A stretch of 18,845 nucleotides of DNA from the NCBI GenBank assembly GCA_009602725.1, contig WELB01000037.1:421686-440530 (forward strand), read 5' to 3'. The first letter of the stretch is position 1. Each line of letters begins with the position of its first letter. Made by a program: the position numbers and the translations under genes. Shown in pieces: positions 7,213 through 15,359 of this stretch. Source of the stretch: Spirogloea muscicola. Its lineage: Eukaryota; Streptophyta; Zygnematophyceae; Spirogloeales; Spirogloeaceae. A model generated the notes under the pieces. It was not told where the DNA came from. It saw nothing but the letters and a program-made list of their open reading frames with translations, and ran no database searches.

Positions 7213-7740
7213 CTCACGTCCCTCCTTGTCCTGGTCAATGCAGTTCTTCAAAGACCGTCTAGCAATATGCGAGATATCTTTCATCTCTTCAGACTTACTA
7301 CTGTCATTTCCGACAAGCAATTGATAAATGCAGGTGCCCATCACTCAAATAGCCTCACATCATTGTACCTTGCAGCATTGCACGAATTTAGAGGACATTA
7401 TGCTCAGGATGCATTTGGAGCCCTGCATACTGCAAGGCATAGGAGAGCACTCTTTCCATGGGCCAAATCAGCAGGCAAGCGCCAAGGAGTCCGTCCAGCA
7501 GTCTGAGGTTGCTGCGAGAAGGACCAATAGGTCGACCCAGCCATATTTTGAGTGGTGATTCTGTCTGCGCAGAAGAGCACTATTGTATGCTCAGGTGCAG
7601 GTGAGTCATGCATCATCGGAAGAGTTGTTTAGAATCAAAAGTTGCTGCTACCTGCCGAGACATAAGTCCCCATGGGTGTTAAGACATTAAGGAGTGTCAC
7701 ATTCAGCATATAAGCCGACTTTGGAGGAGTGGAGGCTTGA
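7213..7740. other. No identified gene
   Basis: Frames in this stretch are short and overlap in different phases, and none carries a motif I recognise. Around 7383-7500 base composition is compatible with an exon (cttgcag precedes), but no family or consistent frame supports it. Confidence 0.3.
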
Positions 7741-7756
7741 TGACGTAAGCTGAAAC

Positions 7757-7990
7757 TTGGCCCTGAAGTTGGAGAAGGAGTTGGAACCCGAGCCATTTGC
7801 ACAAAGTTGTGTGTCTTACGAGTTCGTCGTCGTCCTTGGCAGCTTGGACGGCCAGAAGCGATGTCCAGTGTTGGCTTCGCTCGAAGCGGCATTCAAGATG
7901 CGCGAGGCCAAATGGCCCTTCCGCTGGCGGCAGCATGACGTGGTCTCAACGCGGTGCAAAGTTGGAAAGATACAAAGAAAGAAGAAATAG
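7757..7990 (+). CDS. Unidentified coding-like segment
   Basis: The open frame has a coding-like bias (many G/C third positions) and includes YEFVVVLGSLDGQKRCPVLA, then EAAFKMREAKWPFRWRQHD. There is no ATG at its 5' end, so it would be an internal exon or a piece of a transposon ORF. It ends at a stop just before a retroelement-tail repeat beginning at about 8001. I cannot assign a family. Confidence 0.2.
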   Translation: MALKLEKELEPEPFAQSCVSYEFVVVLGSLDGQKRCPVLASLEAAFKMREAKWPFRWRQHDVVSTRCKVGKIQRKKK

Positions 7991-8000
7991 ATCTTCCAAT

Positions 8001-8241
8001 TTGACGGCAGTGGCTGTGAGAGGCCAGCCCCATATTAAAAAAAGCGCGGCCAAAATGACTGATGGCTGTGACGCTTCCATGAGAAGGATATGAGGAGAAA
8101 GTGCTCGCCCATTGAGGATAGGGGCTGGAAAACTAGCCCAATGAAGAATGAACAGAGTACGAGAAGAGAAAGAAGAAAGAGCTCGCCCATAGAAGAGAGG
8201 GGCTGGCAGAAGCCAGCCAAAAAAGAAAGGACAAAATCCAA
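8001..8241 (-). mobile_element. Retroelement 3'-UTR modules, partly tandem
   Basis: On the minus strand this carries the tail repeat seen in inverted form at 8770-8860 and again at 14290-14415. The box gctcgcccat-aggggctgg appears twice (about 8103-8128 and 8181-8207), making an imperfect tandem of about 75 bp. Each unit has a stem-loop: GGCTGG-AAAA-CTAGCC at 8123-8138, and GGCTGGC-AGAA-GCCAGCC at 8201-8218. The box gcgcggccaaaatgactg at about 8045 is shared with 14356-14373. No protein is encoded in this strand that I can support. Confidence 0.6.
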
Positions 8242-8544
8242 AGAGCTACAACAGGTGCCGAAAGAGGGCCAGGGGAAGCGCTAAGAAAAACAAGCACACA
8301 ACGAAACAAAGCAGCTACGCCAAAGCGCCCGCCGCGCCCACGGCAAGCTCGGACGAAGGGGCCGTGCTGCCGCCGTACAGTCGCGCAGCACGGCAAACGG
8401 TGGGGGCTCGTGGCGGCGGGCTCGCTGACCACCTGGGTGGCGGTCGATTGGGCAGCGGACGTGGCCGAATCGTCTTGGCGCCGGCCTAGGTTCGTGCCGG
8501 CGCCGACTCGTCGGTATGCCGCGGCCCCACCATGGTCAGCTTGA
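8242..8544. other. GC-rich spacer inside an inverted pair of retroelement tails
   Basis: This stretch separates the two oppositely oriented tails. Frames exist on both strands because of high GC, but none shows a recognisable domain. It may hold remnants of either element's body. Confidence 0.3.
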
Positions 8545-8870
8545 CGTGCGCTATCCTGTAGCCTTCAGCCGCTCTTTGGCTCATGCGGTCCACGCGCGCG
8601 CTGGCCGTGCTATGGCTGCTGCTTCCGGGTCTCGACAGAGTGCCGCTTTTCCCGCTTCGAGTTACTCTGATCTGCTGTTGCTCACACGTGGATGCTGAGC
8701 ATCCATCTGCATCTCCCTCCGCACCGTCTCGTGCTTTGTAGTGTAGTCCTTTTCCGGCACTTTTTTCTTTGGCTTTGGACATTGTCCATTCTTTTTGGGT
8801 TGGCTTTGCCAGCCCCTCTTCTCTATGGGCGAGCTCTTTTCTTCTTTAGGCCAGACACTCAGCCAGAGTC
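8545..8870 (+). mobile_element. Retrotransposon C-terminal coding tail plus 3' UTR
   Basis: From about 8560 the frame reads SLAHAVHARAGRAMAAASG and ends SSYSDLLLLTRGC with TGA at 8696-8698. This parallels the C-terminal end of copies B, C and E. The 3' UTR contains two neighbouring stem-loops, GGAC-ATT-GTCC (8777-8787) and GGTTGGC-TTT-GCCAGCC (8798-8814), then the tatgggcgagctc box. With 8001-8241 it forms a large imperfect inverted repeat (outer arms about 8165-8240 and 8768-8855). All of the endonuclease domain is missing. Confidence 0.6.
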
Positions 8871-8899
8871 GCAGCGTGGGGCACACTCGCATTTCGCCG

Positions 8900-9105
8900 G
8901 CGTTAGTTGGATTTCACACATAGCTGCTTCTGCTAAAGCTGAAGCGCTCCTACGCTTTGGCTTCCGTCAGCGTGCTGGGCGCGCTATATGGCAGGTCACT
9001 GGCTTCTGTGGCGGTGCTCTGCTCCCCAGCTTAGCCTGTCAGATTTGCATGTGCTTATTTGTGGGTTTACGTCCCTCTTCAGCCTGCATTCTCACTGTTG
9101 CCTAA
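8900..9105 (+). mobile_element. Decayed retrotransposon C-terminal tail (tentative)
   Basis: The plus-strand frame contains AEALLRFGFRQRAGRAIWQV followed by TGFCGGALLPSLA. The spacing and the RAGRA core resemble the conserved AxALHQKAGRAL tail of the other copies. The final LLLTRG-like end is not recognisable, so this is a weak, diverged match. Confidence 0.3.
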
Positions 9106-9310
9106 GCCCCCCCTTAGCACAGGACTTCGATTTAGTAGCCCCACATTTCGTACTAGCTTCTGCCTGAACAGACTATTGGCTTAATCTGGCCTCCTTCTCA
9201 ATTCATGCACACCGCGCTACTTCTCTCATCCAGATGAGTGAACATTTGTTTGTATGTTGTCTAGTTCTATAGAAGGCGCGCAGTGAGCGGTAAACGGGAG
9301 GCCAGGCAAA

Positions 9311-9345
9311 TGGTGACGGCAGTGAAGGCCAGCCCAAAAGGTAAG
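9311..9345 (-). repeat. Short retroelement-tail fragment
   Basis: tgacggcagtg followed by aggccagccc matches 8001-8035, and the following cagcccaaaag matches 14389-14399. Only one arm of the usual stem-loop is kept. Confidence 0.4.
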
Positions 9346-12300
9346 GTCAAGGAGGAAGCCCCGACAAGTAAATACTAATATTCAGCAGAACAAGACAAAT
9401 AGAATGGATGGCACGCAGAAGGCGTCAGCTCCAGCCGGGGCTTCCACGCTGGCTGGCTGCGAGGCCACCCTAGATGAGATTGCACATGCTAGTGATGCCT
9501 AAGTGAAATAGCTGAGCCTGTGATACATATTTTCCGCTTGAGATGGAAAAGCTCATGGTCTGGCCTCATGGGGCGCCCGCACGGCCCAGATCACCATGAC
9601 AACTGATATATAGAGGAAGGATTGTGTTGCTATCAGAAGAAATCGATGCAGTAGACTGAGATCTAAGCATTGGTCGCAACTGGGCCAGCCCACAACATCT
9701 GGACGAATCTGCAAAGAGTGACTAATAGACAAGGAAAGAATTTGAAGCTCAGGGCTTGTGTCTGGCATACAGTCATGTGAGCTTACCATGAGTGGCATGT
9801 TCTTCACGACAGAGCGAAGTCTGACACCGAGAGCCGCTGTCCAGCCGAATGAGCACACGCTATGGGACAAAAAGGCGCGATCACACAAAAAAACGCATCT
9901 TCAATGCTCTGCACGTTCTTAACACCGCATGAACTTCTGGAGTCGAAGCTGATCAGTGCCGAGCTGCAAGCGCTGTTCAACTGCTCGCTGGACGACCCGC
10001 TATCCACACCTCAGAAGGTGGCCTCCCATACATGTACAAGTATTCATGAAGTCACACACTCTTCCAGAGCCACATTGCAGGTAACCCAGTTAATCTGCCA
10101 TATAGTAAGGCAAGCAAGTAGCATCTGCTGTTATGCCGATGCTTTTTCTGGAAAAGGTGTGGTCAGCAAGTTGGCCTTCTTAACGGTGCAGTGCAGCATA
10201 ACACACGAGGTGATAGATTGAGCACTCTGCAATGCTCCAGAAGCGCCCAGTTCATGTGAGCAGCCATGCTGGTGTGGTCGAACAAACCGCCAAAACCTTC
10301 GATATGGAGTCAACTTGCGCCTTTTGAGGATATACTGTGAGGCTACCATAAGCAGCTACTACTACTGCATGATGAGAAATTGTTGCTTCTCAAAATGTCT
10401 CTGCTGTATATTCCAAGCACACAATGCACTCCAGCTTTCTGCAGCCGCTTACCCATCCTTTCTCTCAAACTGCAGTCACGCCCCTTAACAACTTTCGACT
10501 GGTCTGTCGAGCATCAGATTGACAGGATACGATTTGCTGTATATTGATGGCACAAGACCCCTAAGTGTCGACAAACAAATACAAAACATCTGTCAGATTA
10601 TACATCTTTGTCATACCAGATCTGAGAGAGGGGCAGGACTTCCTCACGAGCACAAGGGGTGAAAAGGTCCAAACATGTATTGGTCAGAACAAGCCTAAGA
10701 GAAGCCGAAGAAGATGTGAAATCCTACAGTGTGCAATATTCCCTCCTGTACTATGTCAAACCCATCCGGCAGTGGCTCGTGCTTGTGACATAAAAGGCAC
10801 TGTGGGCTCATTCATGGGCTTGGGCACTGCTGCAACACTGCATCTCTTATAAAGAGAAACCCTGAGGTCACAATGGTCATGTTTCCTGCATAAATTGTCA
10901 GGATTCTTACAGAACTCTTTGGTGCCCAGGAGGTGACAACCTTAAAGAGAATCACCTTCTGATAGCTGGCCCATGGCTGCCACGCAGGGGCTGCGGAGAA
11001 GAAGCCTGCTGGCAGTGATTGAGAATCAATGAATTGAATTGCTGAGAGGGAGATACTTATCTATCTGCATTGATCTGCCTAGATCAAGGCCTACAAAAGC
11101 TGCTGATTGCACGCTGCACTGCCTGAGCTATTTCAATAAAGCACCAAATCTTGCCTGTTGTACACTCTACTAGTGCTAAGATCCTGATGTCTGCATCCCC
11201 TTACTCTGTCATGTAAGGACAAGGAGAGCTACTCCACATCCAGGTCGATCTGTGTATAAGAAAGCAGATCACACTTCGGCTCTGCCTGTAGCAAAAGCCT
11301 TTTCATTTCTGCTCTACGCAGAACTTCTAAGTAGGTGGTCTGCAAGGAATTGCCTTAGCAGACCAACTAAAATTTCATGCTCTAATCATAGGCAGTCGGA
11401 AAGCTGAGGCCGTTGCCGAGGTGCCATGTGGCAAGGGGACATAACCAACACGAAGCTTCGGGTCCCAAAATCTGGACAAAATATTAACACTGGCATCAAT
11501 TTCGAGGGAAGTACATGGATAGAGGAGCTTGTCACAACCCTGTGCAAATCGTAGGAAGATATAAGCCACCCCCCTGACAAGCTGGCAGGCGCTAAGAGGA
11601 CTATGAGCCTTCGACCTACCGCAAGCATGTTGGGCACTACACCACGGTCATAAGGGTGACGATAATCCTGGCCGGCCTTCTGGGCAAGCCACCGTGCCCG
11701 AACTCCTCCGTGATGCTACACCATCAGAGTGACATGCAGTCAAAGCAGAGAACATCTCAAATCACTGCCCTCGAAGTCCATTGATCAACAGCAGAAGTAG
11801 CTCATTGCAGCTGAGGTACCATGCAAAAAGTGAGCCTCTTACGATTGGCCATGTGGCCCACCACAACCCTGCTTATATGGTCGCATTTGCAGACTCAAGA
11901 GTTCACAACCATAACATTGCTAAGTCACTAGCATGTCTTAGTCAGGAAGATAAGTCCTCATCTCAGCTCGAAAAACTCATGGTTAATGATGTCAATGCCT
12001 GCCTCAATTGTGGTCTTGTTCGAGAGGAGAAGGTAGATATGCCATGCGAGGAGGAAGGCCAGGACCACCAGTAATGGCACACAGATGAGCCCACAGAGGA
12101 CCTGTTAAGCACCATGCTGCACTGTTCAGTAATCTGCCTGGCAGAAGGCACTGCACCTCCCTCCACTACTTAGCCACTACGCCTAGATGGCTGCATATTG
12201 TGCTAACGTCAGATTGCCATGGTAATGGGTTATGCTGTCGTAGTACGGTAGAAGGCACTTGATGAGACGGAAACTTAGGATTGCCAACGTCCTCCAACCA

Positions 12301-12891
12301 TTATAGCATTAAGGGTGAGAAACACGAAAGAAGCAGCAAGGATGCACGTGACAACTGCCTCCACAAGGACCAAGCATGCCTGCAGATTGGGGCAGTGCGC
12401 AATCAAGCAGCAGCATTGTAACTAACTTCCTTGCCTTTGCAGTTGAAAGCAAAAGGCATCATTCAAAATGTAGGAGCCACTTCAGTTGGCCCGCACCTTC
12501 AACAGCATATCAGCATGACGATCACGTCCTCCATGCGTAAGGCGAAGTTGCCGCTGCTGATCCTCTCCTTCACTATCCAGCTTGTGCACAACCTCCCAGA
12601 CCAGTAGACCCTGAAGTCAACACAGGTCCACGAGATTGTCTTCAACATTCTGTCAGTCAGTGGTCCTCTAGGCTCCTCAAACAAGGAGCACAGAGAACCT
12701 CACATCCACATTGTGCACCTAATGTGCAGAGCTTAAGGGCTCACTAGTGGCACACATTTTCCAGTATAAATGTGGAGCTCAGAACTTTTGCATTGCCATC
12801 TTACACTATAGGCAAACTCAGCCATCTATCCCCGATGCAGGATAACAAGCAGGCATGATGCAGAGCAGAACTCTTATTAAGAGGCACATAC
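9346..12891. other. Gene-poor region, nothing identified
   Basis: About 3.5 kb without a recognisable gene. A piece at about 9906-10017 looks exon-like on the plus strand (ELLESKLISAELQALFNCSL, then a possible donor gtggcc), as does a 97-codon frame at 11781-12074, but neither matches a family I know. I searched by eye for the later exons of the S-acyltransferase (TTxE-type motif) on the minus strand below 12891 and did not find them. A motif AATAAA near 11136 is isolated. Confidence 0.4.
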
Positions 12892-13821
12892 CACCGCATG
12901 AGCCAGTGCGAGGACCACATATAGGACAAGAAGCAGGAAGTTCTTGTAGTTGTTGTGGCCAACACAATTGTTGATCCATATGCAATGATGATCCTGCAGC
13001 AGAAGTGGCGAATCCAAAAGGACAGAATGTCTTCATGAGCAGCAAGTACACACTTACTCAGTTGCTTGCTGAAGTGGCTACTTCAACTTGGTGTTTAACC
13101 AAGTTGAAGTAACCACTTGTATTTGTACATCATGCTAAGTGGCTGGCAGTAGAGACGGCCTTCCGACACCCTTGAAGCACATCAAACTGATACTGGCAGG
13201 AGTGGTCTCATGCTGGATGGCAGGCTGACGCGGAATCACCATTCGCAGGATGCAGCGGTTGCAGATGCGGCAATGGTGTGCGCGTGGCGGCTTGTAGTGG
13301 CCACACTTTTGGCAGTATCGCACATCGCCGCCCTGTATCAGGATGCAGGGCAGTGCTCGTCATGATCAGAAGCTTGGCAACTACAACTAGTCATTAAGGT
13401 CAGCCTCAATGCAAGTGTGTGCATATCTACTAGCTGACATTGCACAGCTACGGTGTAGGAGCTGTTGGCGGCACCATTGTCAAATGTATCGTAGTGCATG
13501 AGGTCGTGATAGGGTGTAACGGACGGGGAGGAGAGTGGAGGAGGAGACCTTCCGTTTGACCTCCTGCAGAGGCACCTGGCCGCCCTCGAAATCAGGCAGG
13601 TAGGCTGCCGGCACGGCGCCGGCATCGCGCAGGACTGCGAGCGCGTAGGCGGTCAGCGCCATGGCGGCAGCCGCGGAGAAGACGGCGGCGTGGAAGACGC
13701 CGGCGGCGGTGTCGAGGCCCAGCCAGGGCCGGATGACGCCGAACGTGACGCCGTAGTACACGAACACGAAGACGGCCAGGACGGCGACGACGGGCGGCGA
13801 CAGGCAGGAGCACCAATCCAT
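12892..13821 (-). CDS. DHHC-type protein S-acyltransferase (plant PAT13/14-like), first three exons
   Basis: Transfers palmitate from acyl-CoA to cysteines of membrane-associated proteins, usually at Golgi, plasma membrane or tonoplast. Exon 1 (13821-13549, 91 codons) has two transmembrane helices (about residues 10-35 and 43-66) and ends [10 protein letters not shown]. Exon 2 (13332-13240) encodes [20 protein letters not shown], the start of the cysteine-rich domain, through ILRM. Exon 3 (12993-12892) starts with [19 protein letters not shown] and a third helix. All junctions are in phase 0 and join into KRKGGDVRYC and LRMDHHC, as in plant family members. All zinc-binding Cys/His and the catalytic DHHC are present. 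Exon 1 uses a weak donor (AAG|GTCTCC), exon 2 ATG|GTGATT and exon 3 GTG|GTATGT. The fourth helix and TTxE-containing exons were not found, so the gene is incomplete here, with either a long intron or 3' loss. Confidence 0.85.
13072..13118 (-). repeat. Near-perfect 21-bp hairpin in an S-acyltransferase intron
   Basis: Arms 13072-13092 and 13098-13118 pair at 20 of 21 positions around a 5-nt loop. The one mismatch (C/A on the plus strand) becomes a G-U wobble in the minus-strand transcript, so the pre-mRNA hairpin is fully paired. It lies in the intron between exons 2 and 3 (12994-13239). It is too short for a typical plant-type microRNA precursor. A foldback or MITE relic is an alternative. 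Confidence 0.8.
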
Positions 13822-14025
13822 GAGCTCTTGCGCCGTCAGAGGCGGCGGCGCCTGGACTCTGCTCGTCTTCTACATGGCAGCAACGGTATGGCTGGCAGCA
13901 CTGGCTCAGTGACTGGTATCGCAGGTCCCCTGCTTGCCATAAGCGGCGGCTGCTACCGAGAGTAGCACGGCAAGGTGATAAGAGCGAGACTATCTCCGCG
14001 GTGGTTGCGGCCGTGGAAGGCAGCA
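13822..14025. promoter_or_regulatory. GC-rich divergent intergenic region
   Basis: About 200 bp separate the start of the minus-strand S-acyltransferase from the ATG of a plus-strand frame at 14026. This layout suggests a shared bidirectional promoter. No TATA box or other element stands out. Confidence 0.35.
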
Positions 14026-14226
14026 ATGGCGGCCGCGCCGGCGGCTGCGGACCGCGCCGGAGGCGGCGGAGGCGGCGGCGACGCCGGCAGCATGCGGGGC
14101 CTGGCCATGGCAGACCATCTGCGTCGCTTCCATCACGAATGGGTTGTTGCGTGGAAGCGAGGCGCTGCCGACGATGAGGAGCGGCAGGCAGACGAGGCAT
14201 ACAGGCGATGGAAAAGCTTTTCCAAA
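14026..14226 (+). CDS. N-terminus of an unidentified protein, cut by a repeat
   Basis: ATG at 14026 (context gcagcaATGGCGGCC) opens a frame with a Gly/Ala-rich start encoded by GGC repeats. It continues DHLRRFHHEWVVAWKRG and then a charged stretch DDEERQADEAYRRWKSF that looks helical. An in-frame upstream ATG at 13975 is less well placed. Homology to the retroelement tail starts at about 14226, so the frame either ends by truncation or is exon 1 with a donor near aaat|GTAGTA. A perfect 16-bp palindrome (14209-14224) lies exactly at this junction. I do not recognise the family. Confidence 0.4.
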
Positions 14227-14440
14227 TGTAGTAAGCGGCTGCTGATATTAAAGAATCGGCTGTAAAGTGCCAGCCAGATGCATACAAAAGGTCAGCCCAT
14301 AAAGAGTGAACGGCCCAAATGCGGGGACGGCGTGCACGGTGCGGTTTGAAGGAAGCGCGGCCACATTGACTGGTGGCTGGGAAAGGCCAGCCCAAAAGAA
14401 TGGACAAAGTCTGAGGGAGCCTGAGTGCGATCGACTAGGA
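14226..14440 (-). mobile_element. Retroelement 3'-UTR fragment
   Basis: 14226-14283 matches 262-320 (aagcggctgctga … gccagccagatgcataca). 14356-14415 matches the 8045 region and carries GGCTGG-GAAAGG-CCAGCC at 14375-14392 followed by aaaagaatggacaaagtc. Both shared blocks lie in the same relative orientation as in the other minus-strand tails. Together they show that the copy E tail and the 8001-8241 tail belong to one 3' UTR type. Confidence 0.55.
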
Positions 14441-14940
14441 CTAAGACGTCAGCCAGGGAAAGCTCAGTAACCTCTAGACATGCCGTGCAGGTCCGAGAAG
14501 TTAGCTGGCGGAAAGACGTCGCCCTGACGGAAGCCGGAGGCCGCCGCCAAAGCTCGGCCTGCGCGCAAGGAAAAGATCGCGCAAGTGAACCGCGAAGGCG
14601 AGGGACCGCTGCGGTTTGGAGTGAGAGAAGGCGAGCGGTGTGCTTTGAAAGCGGAGGCCCGCTCAAGTACATATTTCAGACAAAAGGGGCCGAAAGTACA
14701 AATTTACGTACATGCGCAGGTCGTTATGAAGAATGGCTCCTCAAATACGCATAGTCATTCGGCCTTCGTTTGTTTCAAATACACGAGAAATATTATAGTC
14801 GCAGAAATAAGTCAAGTACCAGTAGCAAGTTGAAATCTAGAGACGTGGCCCGGGGTTTCAATCGTCCGAGACTATCCAGTAGGCAAGCGCTGGGGTGCCG
14901 AGACCCATTGTGCAAGCTTGGCCCTAACCATGACTGAAAA
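14441..14940. other. No identified gene
   Basis: Frames on both strands are short and shadow each other. About 14840-14890 has loose resemblance to parts of a tRNA (see rejected items). Otherwise nothing is recognisable. Confidence 0.3.
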
Positions 14941-15040
14941 GGAAAATGTGCACGGACGCACTTTAGTGGCGAAGGAAAAATGTGCACGGACGCACTTTAG
15001 TGGCGAAGGAAAAATGCGCGACGAACTTAAGTGGAGAACC
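14941..15040 (-). terminator. Triplicated Pol III terminator / tRNA 3' flank
   Basis: Three tandem units (14941-14973, 14974-15007, 15008-15040) each contain a run of four or five A on the plus strand, i.e. T4-T5 on the tRNA strand. Each also has a gtgg-gaa box. The first two are nearly identical. The third is diverged and runs into the tRNA-Ala 3' end, whose last bases (tggagaac on plus) correspond to tggcgaag in the other units. T-runs terminate RNA polymerase III, so the tRNA has one terminator and two backups. Confidence 0.65.
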
Positions 15041-15104
15041 GGGGTATCGATCCCCGTACCTCTCGCATGCTAAGCGAGCGCTCTACCATGTGAGCTAGTT
15101 CCCC
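15032..15104 (-). tRNA. Nuclear tRNA-Ala(AGC)
   Basis: 73 nt with no intron. Acceptor GGGGAAC/GTTCTCC (one G-U), D-arm GCTC-GAGC, anticodon arm CTCGC-TTAGCAT-GCGAG with AGC, T-arm CGGGG-ATCGATA-CCCCG, discriminator A. All stems are intact, no CCA is encoded, and A-box- and B-box-like sequences lie in the D and T arms. It is transcribed by RNA polymerase III and ends at the T-run at 15014-15010. It diverges from the homoserine kinase gene, with about 137 bp between the tRNA 5' end and that ATG. AGC for alanine is a eukaryotic nuclear feature. Confidence 0.93.
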
Positions 15105-15206
15105 TCCCGGCAACCACCGGAGAGCTCCGCAATTTGTAAACGTCACTCTCGATGTTGCCTGTCGACAACACAGCTAACGGTTCCGCTTGTTAGTGGATCC
15201 AAGGAG

Positions 15207-15250
15207 CAACGGCGACGGCGGCGGCGGCGGCGGCGGCGGCGATGGCGGCG
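15207..15250 (+). repeat. GGC trinucleotide repeat at the homoserine kinase start
   Basis: About nine uninterrupted GGC units (within 15214-15240) lie immediately before and into the first ATG region at 15242. In the 5' leader it would form a GC-rich structure. Length may vary between individuals. Confidence 0.8.
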
Positions 15251-15359
15251 GCCTGCCGGGCGCCGCTCGCCTGCGCGCCAATCTCGGCGCAAGTTCCGNG
15301 ATGGCGCTGGCCTGCCGGGTGCCGCTCGCCTGCGTGCCGAGCCCGGCGCGAGTCCCGGC
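15242..15359 (+). repeat. 59-bp tandem duplication of the start region, with an N
   Basis: 15242-15300 and 15301-15359 are about 85% identical, each beginning with an ATG and encoding MA-ACR-PLAC in its own frame. Because 59 is not a multiple of three, the second ATG is out of frame with the kinase and the first is in frame. The undetermined base at 15299 lies at the junction. Confidence 0.8.

Noticed and set aside
13592-14407. 271-codon minus-strand frame
   Set aside because: It overlaps exon 1 of the S-acyltransferase in another phase and runs through a repeat. Splicing and homology support the other frame.
14840-14890. Degenerate tRNA or SINE head on the minus strand
   Set aside because: An A-box-like (ttgcctactgg) and a B-box-like (gattgaaaccc) stretch are present, but they are only about a dozen bases apart and no cloverleaf folds.
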